Part shown: positions 1 to 6,832 of the stretch, piece by piece | How positions within the stretch are numbered: position 1 is the first letter of the stretch | How the letters are laid out: every line of letters starts with the position of its first letter | NCBI GenBank assembly: GCA_964012875.1 | Contig: CAXGUU010000050.1 | Coordinates: 1 to 13,990, forward strand | Direction of reading: 5' to 3' | Origin: CAXGUU01 sp964012875 | Lineage (GTDB): Bacteria; Pseudomonadota; Gammaproteobacteria; Ga0077536 | Length of the DNA stretch: 13,990 nucleotides | Made by a program: the position numbers and the translations under genes | The notes under the pieces: model-generated | Database searches by the model: none | Seen by the model: the letters and a program-made list of their open reading frames with translations, nothing else | Told to the model about the DNA's origin: nothing

Positions 1-69
1 GATCGTGCGAACGCCACCCCGGTCGCCACGGACACCGCTGGCTAGGCATCTGAACGTTCTTTAGATAGA

Positions 70-89
70 AACACCGCGTCGTCGGTGTT
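70..89. repeat. Perfect 7-bp stem-loop in the leader before the helicase gene
   Basis: AACACCG (70-76) pairs exactly with CGGTGTT (83-89) around a 6-nt loop. No T-run follows on the plus strand, so it is not a classical intrinsic terminator in that direction; on the minus strand it is followed only by a mixed T-rich stretch. It lies upstream of the likely helicase promoter and could be the end of transcription from a gene to the left, or a chance hairpin. The pairing is seen directly; the function is unknown. Confidence 0.35.
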
Positions 90-129
90 ATCACCTCGGA
101 GCCAAACACCGCTCGTCACCGATTGCCTC

Positions 130-135
130 TATAAT
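130..135 (+). promoter_or_regulatory. Candidate -10 box of the helicase promoter
   Basis: A perfect TATAAT lies 41 bases before the GTG start of the helicase. No good TTGACA-like -35 element sits 16-18 bases upstream, so the promoter is supported by one hexamer only. If real, transcription would begin near 142 and give a short leader of about 34 nt that contains the AAGGA ribosome binding site at 164-168. Confidence 0.35.
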
Positions 136-175
136 CCGCCGCCCGGGTTGACCGCCCCCGCCCAAGGAACACTTT

Positions 176-2035
176 GTGAACGACCCGGCTTCACCGACGA
201 CCGTTTTCGCGGATCTGGGCCTCTCGCCTACTATCCTCGCTGCCCTCGACGATGTCGGCTACGAAGTACCCACGGCCATTCAGGCGCAAACCATCCCGCC
301 GCTCCTGGCCGGCCATGACCTGATAGGCCAGGCCCAGACCGGCACCGGTAAGACCGCGGCATTTGCGCTGCCAATGTTAAGCGACATTGATATTGAGGAT
401 CAGCGCACTCAGGCTCTCGTACTCGCACCGACGCGGGAACTGGCGATCCAGGTCGCTGAAGCCTTCCAACGCTATGCCAACCATCTGCGTGGGTTTCACG
501 TGCTGCCAATTTATGGCGGACAGGAATATGGCATTCAGCTGCGGGCACTGAAACGCGGGGTCCATGTTGTGGTTGGCACGCCGGGTCGGGTGATGGACCA
601 CATGCGCCGCGGGACCTTGAGCCTGAGCAGGCTTAAGCATCTCGTGCTCGATGAAGCCGACGAAATGTTACGCATGGGATTCATCGAGGACATTGAGTGG
701 ATCCTCGAGCAAAGCCCCCGTGAGCGGCAGACCGCCTTGTTCTCGGCGACCATGCCGAAACCAATCCGCCAGATTGCAGAACGCTATCTGAGCGATCCCG
801 AAGAAGTCAGCATCCGCCTCGAAACAGTGACCGCCGCGACCATTCGCCAGCGTTACTGGAAAGTCGCGGGCCTGAATAAACTCGACGCGCTGACCCGCAT
901 TCTGGAGACTGAAAGAGTTGCGGGCGTACTGATTTTTGTTCGCACCAAGAACGCCACGGTCGAACTTTCCGAACGTTTGGAAGCGCGCGGCTTCGCCAGC
1001 GGTGCCATCAACGGCGACATGCCGCAAAAACATCGCGAGCGAACGATTGATCACCTTAAAAGCGGCAAACTCGATTTATTGGTGGCGACCGATGTCGCGG
1101 CGCGCGGGCTTGATGTTGATCGCATCAGCCATGTCGTCAACTACGACATTCCCTACGACCCGGAATCCTACGTGCACCGTATCGGTCGCACCGGGCGCGC
1201 AGGACGTGCCGGCAACGCGATCTTGTTCGTCACCAATCGCGAAATGCGCATGCTGCGCCTGATCGAGAAGACCAGCGGGCATGAGATTGAGCGCATGGAA
1301 CTGCCGTCGGTCGATGCCGTTAACGAAACCCGGCGCATGCGTTTCACCCAGACCATCAGCGACACCATCGCCAGCCAGGATCTCGATCCTTACCGCGAGT
1401 TGCTCAAGCGCTATCAACAGCAGGAAAACCTGGACCCCATTACGATCGCGGCGGCGCTGGCTGCGATGACCCAGGGCGACCAGCCGTTTCTGCTGGCTCC
1501 CGACAAACGACGCCCGCAACGCGAGCCTGGTCATCATGACCAACGCCCGACGCGGCACGAGCGCGGCACGCGCCGGGATTCACCCGGTGAACGTTCCAGG
1601 CCTGCTTCGGGCATGGAAACCTACCGACTTAAAGTCGGGCATAAGCACGATGTCAAACCCGGCAATATTGTTGGCGCAATCGCCAACGAGGCCGGCCTCG
1701 ACGCCAGTGACATCGGCCGCATCGATATCGAAGAAGCGTACAGCTTCGTGGACTTGCCAGCCGGCATGCCGAAAGAGATTTTCATGCACCTGAAAAAGGT
1801 CTGGGTTGCCGGGCAACAACTTCGCATCAGCCGCCTGCGCGACGGCGATGTTGAGGACGAAGACACACCCAAACGCAAACCTGAAAAGCCGCATACAGGC
1901 GGTGGAAAGAAATCGGGGAAACAGTCATCCAGGGCAGCCAAGGGCAACGACAAATCAAAGCCCAACAGGGATCAAAAACCACGCAAGAAGGACCGGCACC
2001 GCGATCGCAAAAAGAAAGGATCACCGACGACTTAA
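176..2035 (+). CDS. deaD: ATP-dependent DEAD-box RNA helicase, DeaD/CsdA type
   Basis: This protein unwinds RNA duplexes using ATP in the cytoplasm; the DeaD/CsdA family acts in ribosome assembly and mRNA decay, particularly in the cold. All helicase motifs are visible in 619 residues: Q motif (F11, Q36), Walker A AQTGTGKT at 53-60, PTRELA, TPGR, DEAD at 159-162, SAT at 190-192, ATDVAARGLDV, and HRIGRTGR at 334-341. Residues about 482-555 form a DbpA-type RNA-binding domain (YRLKVG, then SFVDLP), followed by a Lys/Arg-rich tail of about 60 residues likely to bind RNA. Length and domain order fit DeaD better than RhlB or RhlE, which lack the DbpA domain. The GTG start is supported by AAGGA at 164-168, seven bases upstream. 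It appears to be transcribed alone, with a hairpin directly after the stop codon. Family assignment is very secure; the cold-shock role is inferred from the family. Confidence 0.96.
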   Translation: MNDPASPTTVFADLGLSPTILAALDDVGYEVPTAIQAQTIPPLLAGHDLIGQAQTGTGKTAAFALPMLSDIDIEDQRTQALVLAPTRELAIQVAEAFQRYANHLRGFHVLPIYGGQEYGIQLRALKRGVHVVVGTPGRVMDHMRRGTLSLSRLKHLVLDEADEMLRMGFIEDIEWILEQSPRERQTALFSATMPKPIRQIAERYLSDPEEVSIRLETVTAATIRQRYWKVAGLNKLDALTRILETERVAGVLIFVRTKNATVELSERLEARGFASGAINGDMPQKHRERTIDHLKSGKLDLLVATDVAARGLDVDRISHVVNYDIPYDPESYVHRIGRTGRAGRAGNAILFVTNREMRMLRLIEKTSGHEIERMELPSVDAVNETRRMRFTQTISDTIASQDLDPYRELLKRYQQQENLDPITIAAALAAMTQGDQPFLLAPDKRRPQREPGHHDQRPTRHERGTRRDSPGERSRPASGMETYRLKVGHKHDVKPGNIVGAIANEAGLDASDIGRIDIEEAYSFVDLPAGMPKEIFMHLKKVWVAGQQLRISRLRDGDVEDEDTPKRKPEKPHTGGGKKSGKQSSRAAKGNDKSKPNRDQKPRKKDRHRDRKKKGSPTT

Positions 2036-2052
2036 GCCTTGCAGGGCAAGGC
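2036..2052 (+). terminator. Probable terminator hairpin of the helicase gene
   Basis: GCCTTGC (2036-2042) and GCAAGGC (2046-2052) form a perfect 7-bp stem with a 3-nt AGG loop, beginning immediately after the TAA stop. It is followed by a weak T-containing stretch (GCATTGTTT), so the U-tract is imperfect. Its position between a plus-strand gene and a converging minus-strand gene fits a terminator. Confidence 0.5.
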
Positions 2053-2086
2053 GCATTGTTTCGGGCATTAATAAAAAGGTCGTCGA

Positions 2087-2590
2087 TCAGGCGGCAATTT
2101 GATAGCGCAACAACACCCATGCACCGCTGGCGAGGCCATCCCGGACCCGCTGGTCCCAGGCACCCCACTCCCGCTTGTACTTGCTCGCAAATGCACCGAG
2201 TAATTCAGCGTGCGTGCCGGGGTCGGTTTCAAATCGGCCCTCTATTTCGAGACTCGGCGCGGACAGATAGCGCCCCCCGGCACTTCTCCACGGTCCGAAA
2301 TCACCGATCCAGATGCGAGCGCGCCGAAAACCCCGGCGCATAGCTTCCGCGCGCCACTTGTCGACCCAGGTCACCACGAATATTTCGCGCTGCCTCTGCA
2401 CAAACCAGACCTCGGCGTGGCAGCGGCTCTCCCTGCCGTGGGAGACAAGGGGCGAAAGATAAACAAGCGGAGACTGGTCAAGTGCGGCAAGCGCCCCGGG
2501 CTCGGTCACGGTTGCCAGACAGTTACGACCCGACGACGTGAGTAATAGCGCTGCGCCGCTGGCCAGGGCATGTCTGCGATTGAGACTCAT
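2087..2590 (-). CDS. Probable Tat-exported split-barrel (pyridoxamine oxidase-like fold) protein
   Basis: This 167-residue protein begins with a twin-arginine-like signal (NRRHAL at residues 4-9, then an Ala/Leu-rich stretch to about residue 20), which suggests export, possibly folded, through the Tat pathway. The mature part has alternating beta segments (CHAEVWFV, IFVVTW, ARIWIGDFG) that resemble small flavin- or F420-binding split beta-barrel proteins of the pyridoxamine-phosphate oxidase superfamily. That resemblance is from memory of the fold pattern and is moderate. Substrate and cofactor cannot be read from the sequence. The start is secure: a perfect AGGAGG lies at 2596-2601 (reverse strand), five bases from the ATG. 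It converges on the helicase and is divergent from the DUF1329 gene, with 147 bases between the two starts. A lipoprotein-type signal is unlikely because no lipobox is seen. Confidence 0.75.
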   Translation of the reverse strand: MSLNRRHALASGAALLLTSSGRNCLATVTEPGALAALDQSPLVYLSPLVSHGRESRCHAEVWFVQRQREIFVVTWVDKWRAEAMRRGFRRARIWIGDFGPWRSAGGRYLSAPSLEIEGRFETDPGTHAELLGAFASKYKREWGAWDQRVRDGLASGAWVLLRYQIAA

Positions 2591-2737
2591 GCGGTCCTCC
2601 TGTAAGACATTCTAAGATCCGACGATCAAGCTCATTCTATTTAAGCTGGCCGCCGTGCAGAAATCAGCGAATGGTGTTGCCAGCGGTAACGTGAAGCACC
2701 ATTATTCACAGCCGCCCTGTATCGGAACAAAAACCCT

Positions 2738-4045
2738 GTGCGCCAGATAGCACTTGTCACTTTCGCACTCTTTCTCGTTTCGCGAGCTTCGCCGGCCGTT
2801 GATTTTGCCACTTTCGAGGGCTGGCTCGCCGACCATGCCGACGCGCCCGTTGACGGCCTCACGCCTGGTCACTACGGCCAGGACCGGGTCGGCGACCTGG
2901 CTGCCTATTTCCCTCCGGGTTATATCGCCGCACTCGATTTTCCCGAACTTGACCTCACCATCGCTGAAACGGCGAATTACTCCGCGCACCCGATGTACCT
3001 GGGCGCCACGACAAAATTTTATGGCCAGGCGAGTATCGATGACGAAGGCCACCTTCACGACTACGTCGCGGGCAAACCCTTCAGCGACAAACAGATTCGC
3101 GCTGCAGCTAATGGACAGGCCGGCTACATGGTCGCCTGGAATCAGGTCCATCGCTGGCAGAACGTTGGCTACCGTAATGAAGCACGCATCACCTACGTCG
3201 AACCCACCGCCGACGGCTCGGCGGGCACTGTGATGGACGGCATGCTCGGCGGTGGCCACGTCGACCGCCACCTGACGATGTTTTACCACCGCGTTTACCT
3301 CTCCGGCAGCGCGGCATTGTCCGACAGCGACTACCGCATGGATGTTGACGGCAGCAACAAGCTACTGTTTAAGGAATATATTGAGATGCTGTCACCGTTC
3401 GATGTTGCCGGGCTCAAGCTGGTGGTGGAACGTCCGCTTGATCAATCCGAGGGCGATCAGGTGAACTCCTACCTGCCGACCGAACGACGGGTACGCCGGC
3501 TGTCGGCCAAAGAGCGCGCCGACAGTTGGCTCGGCACGAACTGGACGCTGGACGACTTCGAGGGTTATTCGGGCCTGGTGATGGATAATCGCTGGCGTTT
3601 GCTGGGCGAGAAAGTGATCGGACACGTAGCCAGCTCGCGCGAACCGGTGCCTCAGTTTCATGGCCCGACGAGCACCATTCCGCTTGACGACTGGCAACTA
3701 CGCCCGTGCTGGGTGGTCGAGGCAGTACCGCGCTGGGATAATCATCCCTATGGTCGCCGCGTTCTGTTTATTGACCGCGACACCGGGTCAATTGCGATGA
3801 CGCTGATCTTCGATCGCAACGGTGAGATGCTGAAGGTCTTCAGTACCATGTACGAGTACAGCGACGAGCTTGAAAATCCGCCGCCGGCGCTGTCAACGCC
3901 GCGCTGGAAATCCTCGATCGCGATCAATCTCAAGGATGGCACGGGAAACGTTGCAACTGCCCTCGGCAAAACTGCATTTGTCGACATAAAGCCCTCGCAG
4001 GTGCGGCGCCTGTTCAGTGTGTCGAACCTCGGAGGCGGCCGCTGA
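2738..4045 (+). CDS. Exported DUF1329 family protein
   Basis: The 435-residue product has a Sec signal peptide (hydrophobic stretch to about residue 16, likely cleavage after SPA at about residue 20) and should lie in the periplasm or at the outer membrane. The C-terminal half carries the DUF1329 pattern: ERRVRRL, then TLDDFEGYSG, WRLLGEKVIG, CWVVEA, and RRVLFIDRDTGSI near the end. The family is predicted to adopt a LolB/LppX-like lipid-binding fold and often occurs with DUF1302 outer-membrane proteins and RND exporters in lipid, hydrocarbon or steroid gene clusters; its biochemical role is unsettled. None of those partners is in this window. The GTG start is chosen because it opens directly on the signal peptide; no good Shine-Dalgarno is visible, so weak translation is possible. 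The 2-oxoglutarate dioxygenase gene follows 54 bases downstream on the same strand, suggesting co-transcription. Confidence 0.85.
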   Translation: MRQIALVTFALFLVSRASPAVDFATFEGWLADHADAPVDGLTPGHYGQDRVGDLAAYFPPGYIAALDFPELDLTIAETANYSAHPMYLGATTKFYGQASIDDEGHLHDYVAGKPFSDKQIRAAANGQAGYMVAWNQVHRWQNVGYRNEARITYVEPTADGSAGTVMDGMLGGGHVDRHLTMFYHRVYLSGSAALSDSDYRMDVDGSNKLLFKEYIEMLSPFDVAGLKLVVERPLDQSEGDQVNSYLPTERRVRRLSAKERADSWLGTNWTLDDFEGYSGLVMDNRWRLLGEKVIGHVASSREPVPQFHGPTSTIPLDDWQLRPCWVVEAVPRWDNHPYGRRVLFIDRDTGSIAMTLIFDRNGEMLKVFSTMYEYSDELENPPPALSTPRWKSSIAINLKDGTGNVATALGKTAFVDIKPSQVRRLFSVSNLGGGR

Positions 4046-4099
4046 CCAACGATAGCGGTCGGCAAAAATCAGTTTGGAATCACGGAGCGGATTGCAATA

Positions 4100-5173
4100 A
4101 TGAACACTTGGGAGCCCATCAGCGACGCCAGCGCGTGGCGCGGCGCCGACCTCGAAGCCAACCGCAACTGGGAATTCAGACTGACTGACAATCATCGCGC
4201 GGAGCTGCAATCTGCGTTGGCGACCGTCACGCGACGCGGACTCGATATCAGCGCCATCACCGCGGACGATTTCCCACTACCCACTTTGGTCGAAACACTC
4301 CGGAAGATAGCCACCGAACTCAAATCCGGTACGGGTTTCAGCCTGCTCCATGGTTTCCCGGTGGACGATTTCGACTACCCGGATCTTGAAAAAATGTACT
4401 GGGGGCTGTGCAGTCACCTCGGCTCAGGCGTCACCCAAAACGGCGATGGCGGCCTTATTCATTACGTCACCGATGGCAAATTACGACCTAATCAAGGCAC
4501 GCGCGGCGTTGGCCACCCCATCGAAGTACCGTTGCATATCGACCTGACGGATATTGCCTCGCTGCTCTGCATACAGCAGGCCCCGGACGAACCACCGAGC
4601 CGGGTTGGTAGTTCGTCAACGTTATTCAACGAGGTTCTGGCCCGGCGACCGGCTCTGCTAGAACGCCTTTTTAAAGGTTTCGAATGGGACCGCATGGAAG
4701 AACACGGCGCGGATGAAACACCAAGTTCCGGCTACCGCGTGCCATTTTTCAGCATGGCCGATGGCCACCTCTCCTGCCGCTACAACCGCCACTGGATAGT
4801 GAGCGCACTGAAGCGCGTAAACGGTCAGGTCAACGAGGCCGACAACGAGCTGTTCGATTTCGTCGATAGGCTCGGGGCCGAACATTGCTTCGAGTTCCCG
4901 TTTCAACGTGGCGACATTCAGTTCGTCAATAACTACATCGTCATGCACGGGCGCGCGGCTCATGCAATCGTTGCAGAGGAAACTCGCAAACGCGTGCTGC
5001 TACGGATTTGGCTCGAGACACCAGACTTCAGGCCAGTCGCTGATGAGGCGATCGTACGTTTCGGCATCGGCTACCACGGCAAGCTGGGGTGGTCGGCCGG
5101 CGATTTAAGGAAGGGCCGCGCGGGGAACGCGCGACCGCGACGCGCCGACGGGGCCTTGCAACTAAACGGCTGA
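4100..5173 (+). CDS. TauD/TfdA-like Fe(II)/2-oxoglutarate-dependent dioxygenase
   Basis: This 357-residue cytoplasmic enzyme is predicted to couple oxidation of an unknown substrate to decarboxylation of 2-oxoglutarate. The Fe(II) facial triad is visible: H146-I-D148 in a segment reading PLHIDLTD, and a distal H283 in VMHGRAAH. The GDIQFVNN strand precedes H283, and R298 or R302 downstream is the likely 2-oxoglutarate carboxylate ligand. The region around residues 75-110 (GFSLLHGFP, then YWGLCSHLG) matches the N-terminal core of clavaminate synthase/TauD-like proteins. Length is somewhat above TauD (about 283 residues) and typical of the longer family members. A GGAG at 4084-4087 lies 12 bases before the ATG, which is slightly distant. 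The gene follows DUF1329 by 54 bases and converges on the ABM gene. Substrate cannot be predicted; taurine is not specifically supported. Confidence 0.88.
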   Translation: MNTWEPISDASAWRGADLEANRNWEFRLTDNHRAELQSALATVTRRGLDISAITADDFPLPTLVETLRKIATELKSGTGFSLLHGFPVDDFDYPDLEKMYWGLCSHLGSGVTQNGDGGLIHYVTDGKLRPNQGTRGVGHPIEVPLHIDLTDIASLLCIQQAPDEPPSRVGSSSTLFNEVLARRPALLERLFKGFEWDRMEEHGADETPSSGYRVPFFSMADGHLSCRYNRHWIVSALKRVNGQVNEADNELFDFVDRLGAEHCFEFPFQRGDIQFVNNYIVMHGRAAHAIVAEETRKRVLLRIWLETPDFRPVADEAIVRFGIGYHGKLGWSAGDLRKGRAGNARPRRADGALQLNG

Positions 5174-5181
5174 ACGTATTC

Positions 5182-5209
5182 AAAAATCAGACGGTGCAGT
5201 TTCCGCCTG
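5182..5209 (-). terminator. Probable intrinsic terminator of the ABM-protein gene
   Basis: Read on the minus strand, CAGGCGG and CCGTCTG form a 7-bp stem (one G-U wobble) with an 8-nt loop, followed at once by ATTTTTG. It begins 17 bases after the stop codon of the ABM gene. On the plus strand the same stem has an A-C mismatch and no T-run, so it favours the minus-strand transcript, though it could also slow plus-strand transcription from the dioxygenase gene. Confidence 0.5.
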
Positions 5210-5226
5210 TAGTTCTTAAAGCGCAA

Positions 5227-5559
5227 TCAACATGCGGCAGGGTTTTCGGGTGGGATATCACCAACCGACCAGTCTCTGGTGACTTCACCGACCCTGATGC
5301 GGTACCACTTCAGCAGCCGATCGCGCCCCGATTTCATCGCTACGCCGTGCACGGGGTCGCGCGCCCAGGTCGCGAGTGCTTCGGCGTCGCGCCAATAAGA
5401 AACTTCATACAGCATCCCGCCATGCTTGATGCTGGTCGCAGCGTCAGCGCTGATAAAACCCGCGATCGTTTCAAGTTGCGCGTCGAGGTCTCCGAGCAGA
5501 CTGGTAAATTCTTCTTCAGTGCCCGGGTTAGCTTCGTATTCGATAATTGCCATCAGCAT
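5227..5559 (-). CDS. Antibiotic biosynthesis monooxygenase (ABM) domain protein
   Basis: This 110-residue protein looks like a single dimeric alpha/beta-barrel ABM domain: a first strand MAIIEYEANPG, helix EEEFTSLLGDL, then an ending strand-helix pattern YEVSYWRDAEALATWARDPVH, a very common ABM signature. Family members include cofactor-free quinol monooxygenases, haem-degrading enzymes and non-enzymatic proteins; no haem-ligand pattern is clear here, so the activity is open. The first ATG is preferred because AAGGGA lies 11 bases upstream; the second ATG (codon 3) would put it at 17. It is downstream of the YghU-type gene on the same strand but separated by 210 bases that contain a strong inverted repeat, so it may have its own promoter. 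Confidence 0.82.
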   Translation of the reverse strand: MLMAIIEYEANPGTEEEFTSLLGDLDAQLETIAGFISADAATSIKHGGMLYEVSYWRDAEALATWARDPVHGVAMKSGRDRLLKWYRIRVGEVTRDWSVGDIPPENPAAC

Positions 5560-5677
5560 GTTTTGCGCCGTCCCTTCAGGTTTAACCTTTTATTCGAGGT
5601 GAGATATCGACAGACATATCAGCCATGCTCAAAAATCGCTAAACATGGTGCCTGGTCTGTGTTCGAGTTGATTGAGC

Positions 5678-5705
5678 CGTACGGCGGTTATTGAACCGCC
5701 GTACG
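5678..5705. repeat. Perfect 12-bp inverted repeat between two minus-strand genes
   Basis: CGTACGGCGGTT (5678-5689) is followed by the 4-nt loop ATTG and its exact complement AACCGCCGTACG (5694-5705). It lies 64 bases after the stop of the YghU-type gene and about 119 bases before the start of the ABM gene. No T-run follows on either strand, so a standard intrinsic terminator is not indicated. It could be an RNA-processing hairpin, a transcription attenuation structure or a dyad operator; the sequence alone does not decide. No second copy was noticed in this window. Confidence 0.7.
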
Positions 5706-5769
5706 AACCGGACCGCTTCTACAACGGCGCCAGTCCAACGGCAAAACGCCGCGCCTGTTGATTGCTCCG

Positions 5770-6639
5770 TCAAGTCGCTGCGGCGAAGGTTTTGTCAATG
5801 TCGCTGGCGTCATGGCGCTCGCGGACCTGCTCTTCCTCGGGGCCAAAAGTTTTGTTGACCCGCAAACCACGCAATACGGCCGGCCGTGATTCGATGTCGT
5901 CTGTCCAGCGCATGACTTCGGTATAAGAAGCCGCGTCGAGAAATTCGTTGGCGTCGTCGTAGAAGCGGCCACGGCACAATTGGCCATACCAGGCGTATGT
6001 CGCCATGTCAGCAATGTTGTACTCATCGCCACACAGGTATTTGCGCTCTGACAGATTGCGATTCAGGACGTCGAGCTGGCGTTTCACTTCCATCGTGAAG
6101 CGGTCAATACAATATTTGATTTTCGTCGGCGCGTAGGCGTAGAAATGCCCAAAGCCGCCGCCCAGGTACGGCGCGCTGCCCATTTGCCAGAAAAGCCACG
6201 ACAGGCATTCCGCTCGGGCCGCAGGATCGGTCGGAATGAACTGCCCGAACTTTTCGGCGAGATAAACCAGTATCGCGCCCGACTCGAACACGCGCACCGG
6301 CTCGGCACCGCTGCGGTCGACGAGTACGGGAATCTTCGAGTTGGGATTCGCCTCGACAAAGCCGCTGCCGAACTGCTCGCCTTCCAGTATGTTGACGAGG
6401 TAGGCGTCGTACTCCGCGCCCGATTCGCCGAGCGCCAGTAACTCTTCGAGCAGGATGGTGACTTTCTGCCCGTTCGGCGTTCCGAGCGAATAAAGCTGAA
6501 GGGGATGCTTACCCACAGGCAGCGCTTTGTCGTAGGTGGGCCCGGCAATCGGTCGATTGATGTTGGAGAAGCGGCCGCCGTCCTGATTGTCCCACTTCCA
6601 TACCTTCGGCGGGGTGTATTCGTCATTCGGTTCGGTCAT
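5770..6639 (-). CDS. yghU: YghU-type glutathione transferase / disulfide-bond oxidoreductase
   Basis: The 289-residue product is a close match in pattern and length to E. coli YghU (288 residues), a glutathione transferase that binds two glutathiones and has disulfide reductase and peroxidase activity. Diagnostic stretches are KVWKWD, FSNINRP (24-30), LPVGKHPLQLYSLGTPNGQKV (40-60), NPNSKIPVL with the cis-proline, FESGAILVYLAEKFG, GGGFGHFYAYAP, and the C-terminal ERHDASD. TPNG at 54-57 is the glutathione-contacting loop. The open frame extends 46 codons further upstream, but CGGAG lies six bases before this ATG and the YghU homology begins here, so the internal start is preferred. It is divergent from the MFS gene. 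The role is thiol redox defence by family; a specific substrate is unknown. Confidence 0.95.
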   Translation of the reverse strand: MTEPNDEYTPPKVWKWDNQDGGRFSNINRPIAGPTYDKALPVGKHPLQLYSLGTPNGQKVTILLEELLALGESGAEYDAYLVNILEGEQFGSGFVEANPNSKIPVLVDRSGAEPVRVFESGAILVYLAEKFGQFIPTDPAARAECLSWLFWQMGSAPYLGGGFGHFYAYAPTKIKYCIDRFTMEVKRQLDVLNRNLSERKYLCGDEYNIADMATYAWYGQLCRGRFYDDANEFLDAASYTEVMRWTDDIESRPAVLRGLRVNKTFGPEEEQVRERHDASDIDKTFAAAT

Positions 6640-6645
6640 TGATGT

Positions 6646-6650
6646 CTCCG
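6646..6650 (-). promoter_or_regulatory. Ribosome binding site that fixes the YghU start
   Basis: On the minus strand CGGAG lies six bases before the ATG at 6637-6639. It selects this start over the longer open frame that reaches 6777, whose extra residues have no counterpart in the family. Confidence 0.65.
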
Positions 6651-6832
6651 GTTTTGTCTTGGGATCTGAAACGATTGTTAAGGCTCGCGTGCAGGATATC
6701 TTTCCCGAGGCCGCCGGGGAAACGCCGCACCGGATTTTCTTCAGAAAAAATACCCTGGAAGTGGCCTCGTCGTTCATGAACCGCCATCCTTGACAGAGCC
6801 AGGCAAAACAACCGGGGTGGGCCGGCTATTGC

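Noticed and set aside
1..45. Open frame ending in TAG at 43-45, possibly the end of a gene to the left
   Set aside because: Only 14 codons are visible, too few to tell a gene end from chance.
1076..1558. 160-codon open frame antisense to the helicase
   Set aside because: It is a shadow of GC-rich coding sequence; the sense frame carries all helicase motifs.
2702..3289. 195-codon frame antisense to the DUF1329 gene
   Set aside because: No signal, motif or ribosome binding site; the sense strand has a signal peptide and family pattern.
5089..5694. 201-codon plus-strand frame covering the dioxygenase end and the ABM gene
   Set aside because: It overlaps the ABM domain gene in antisense and has no recognisable domain.
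6640..6777. 46-codon N-terminal extension of the YghU-type protein
   Set aside because: It has no counterpart in the family, and a good ribosome binding site precedes the internal ATG at 6639.
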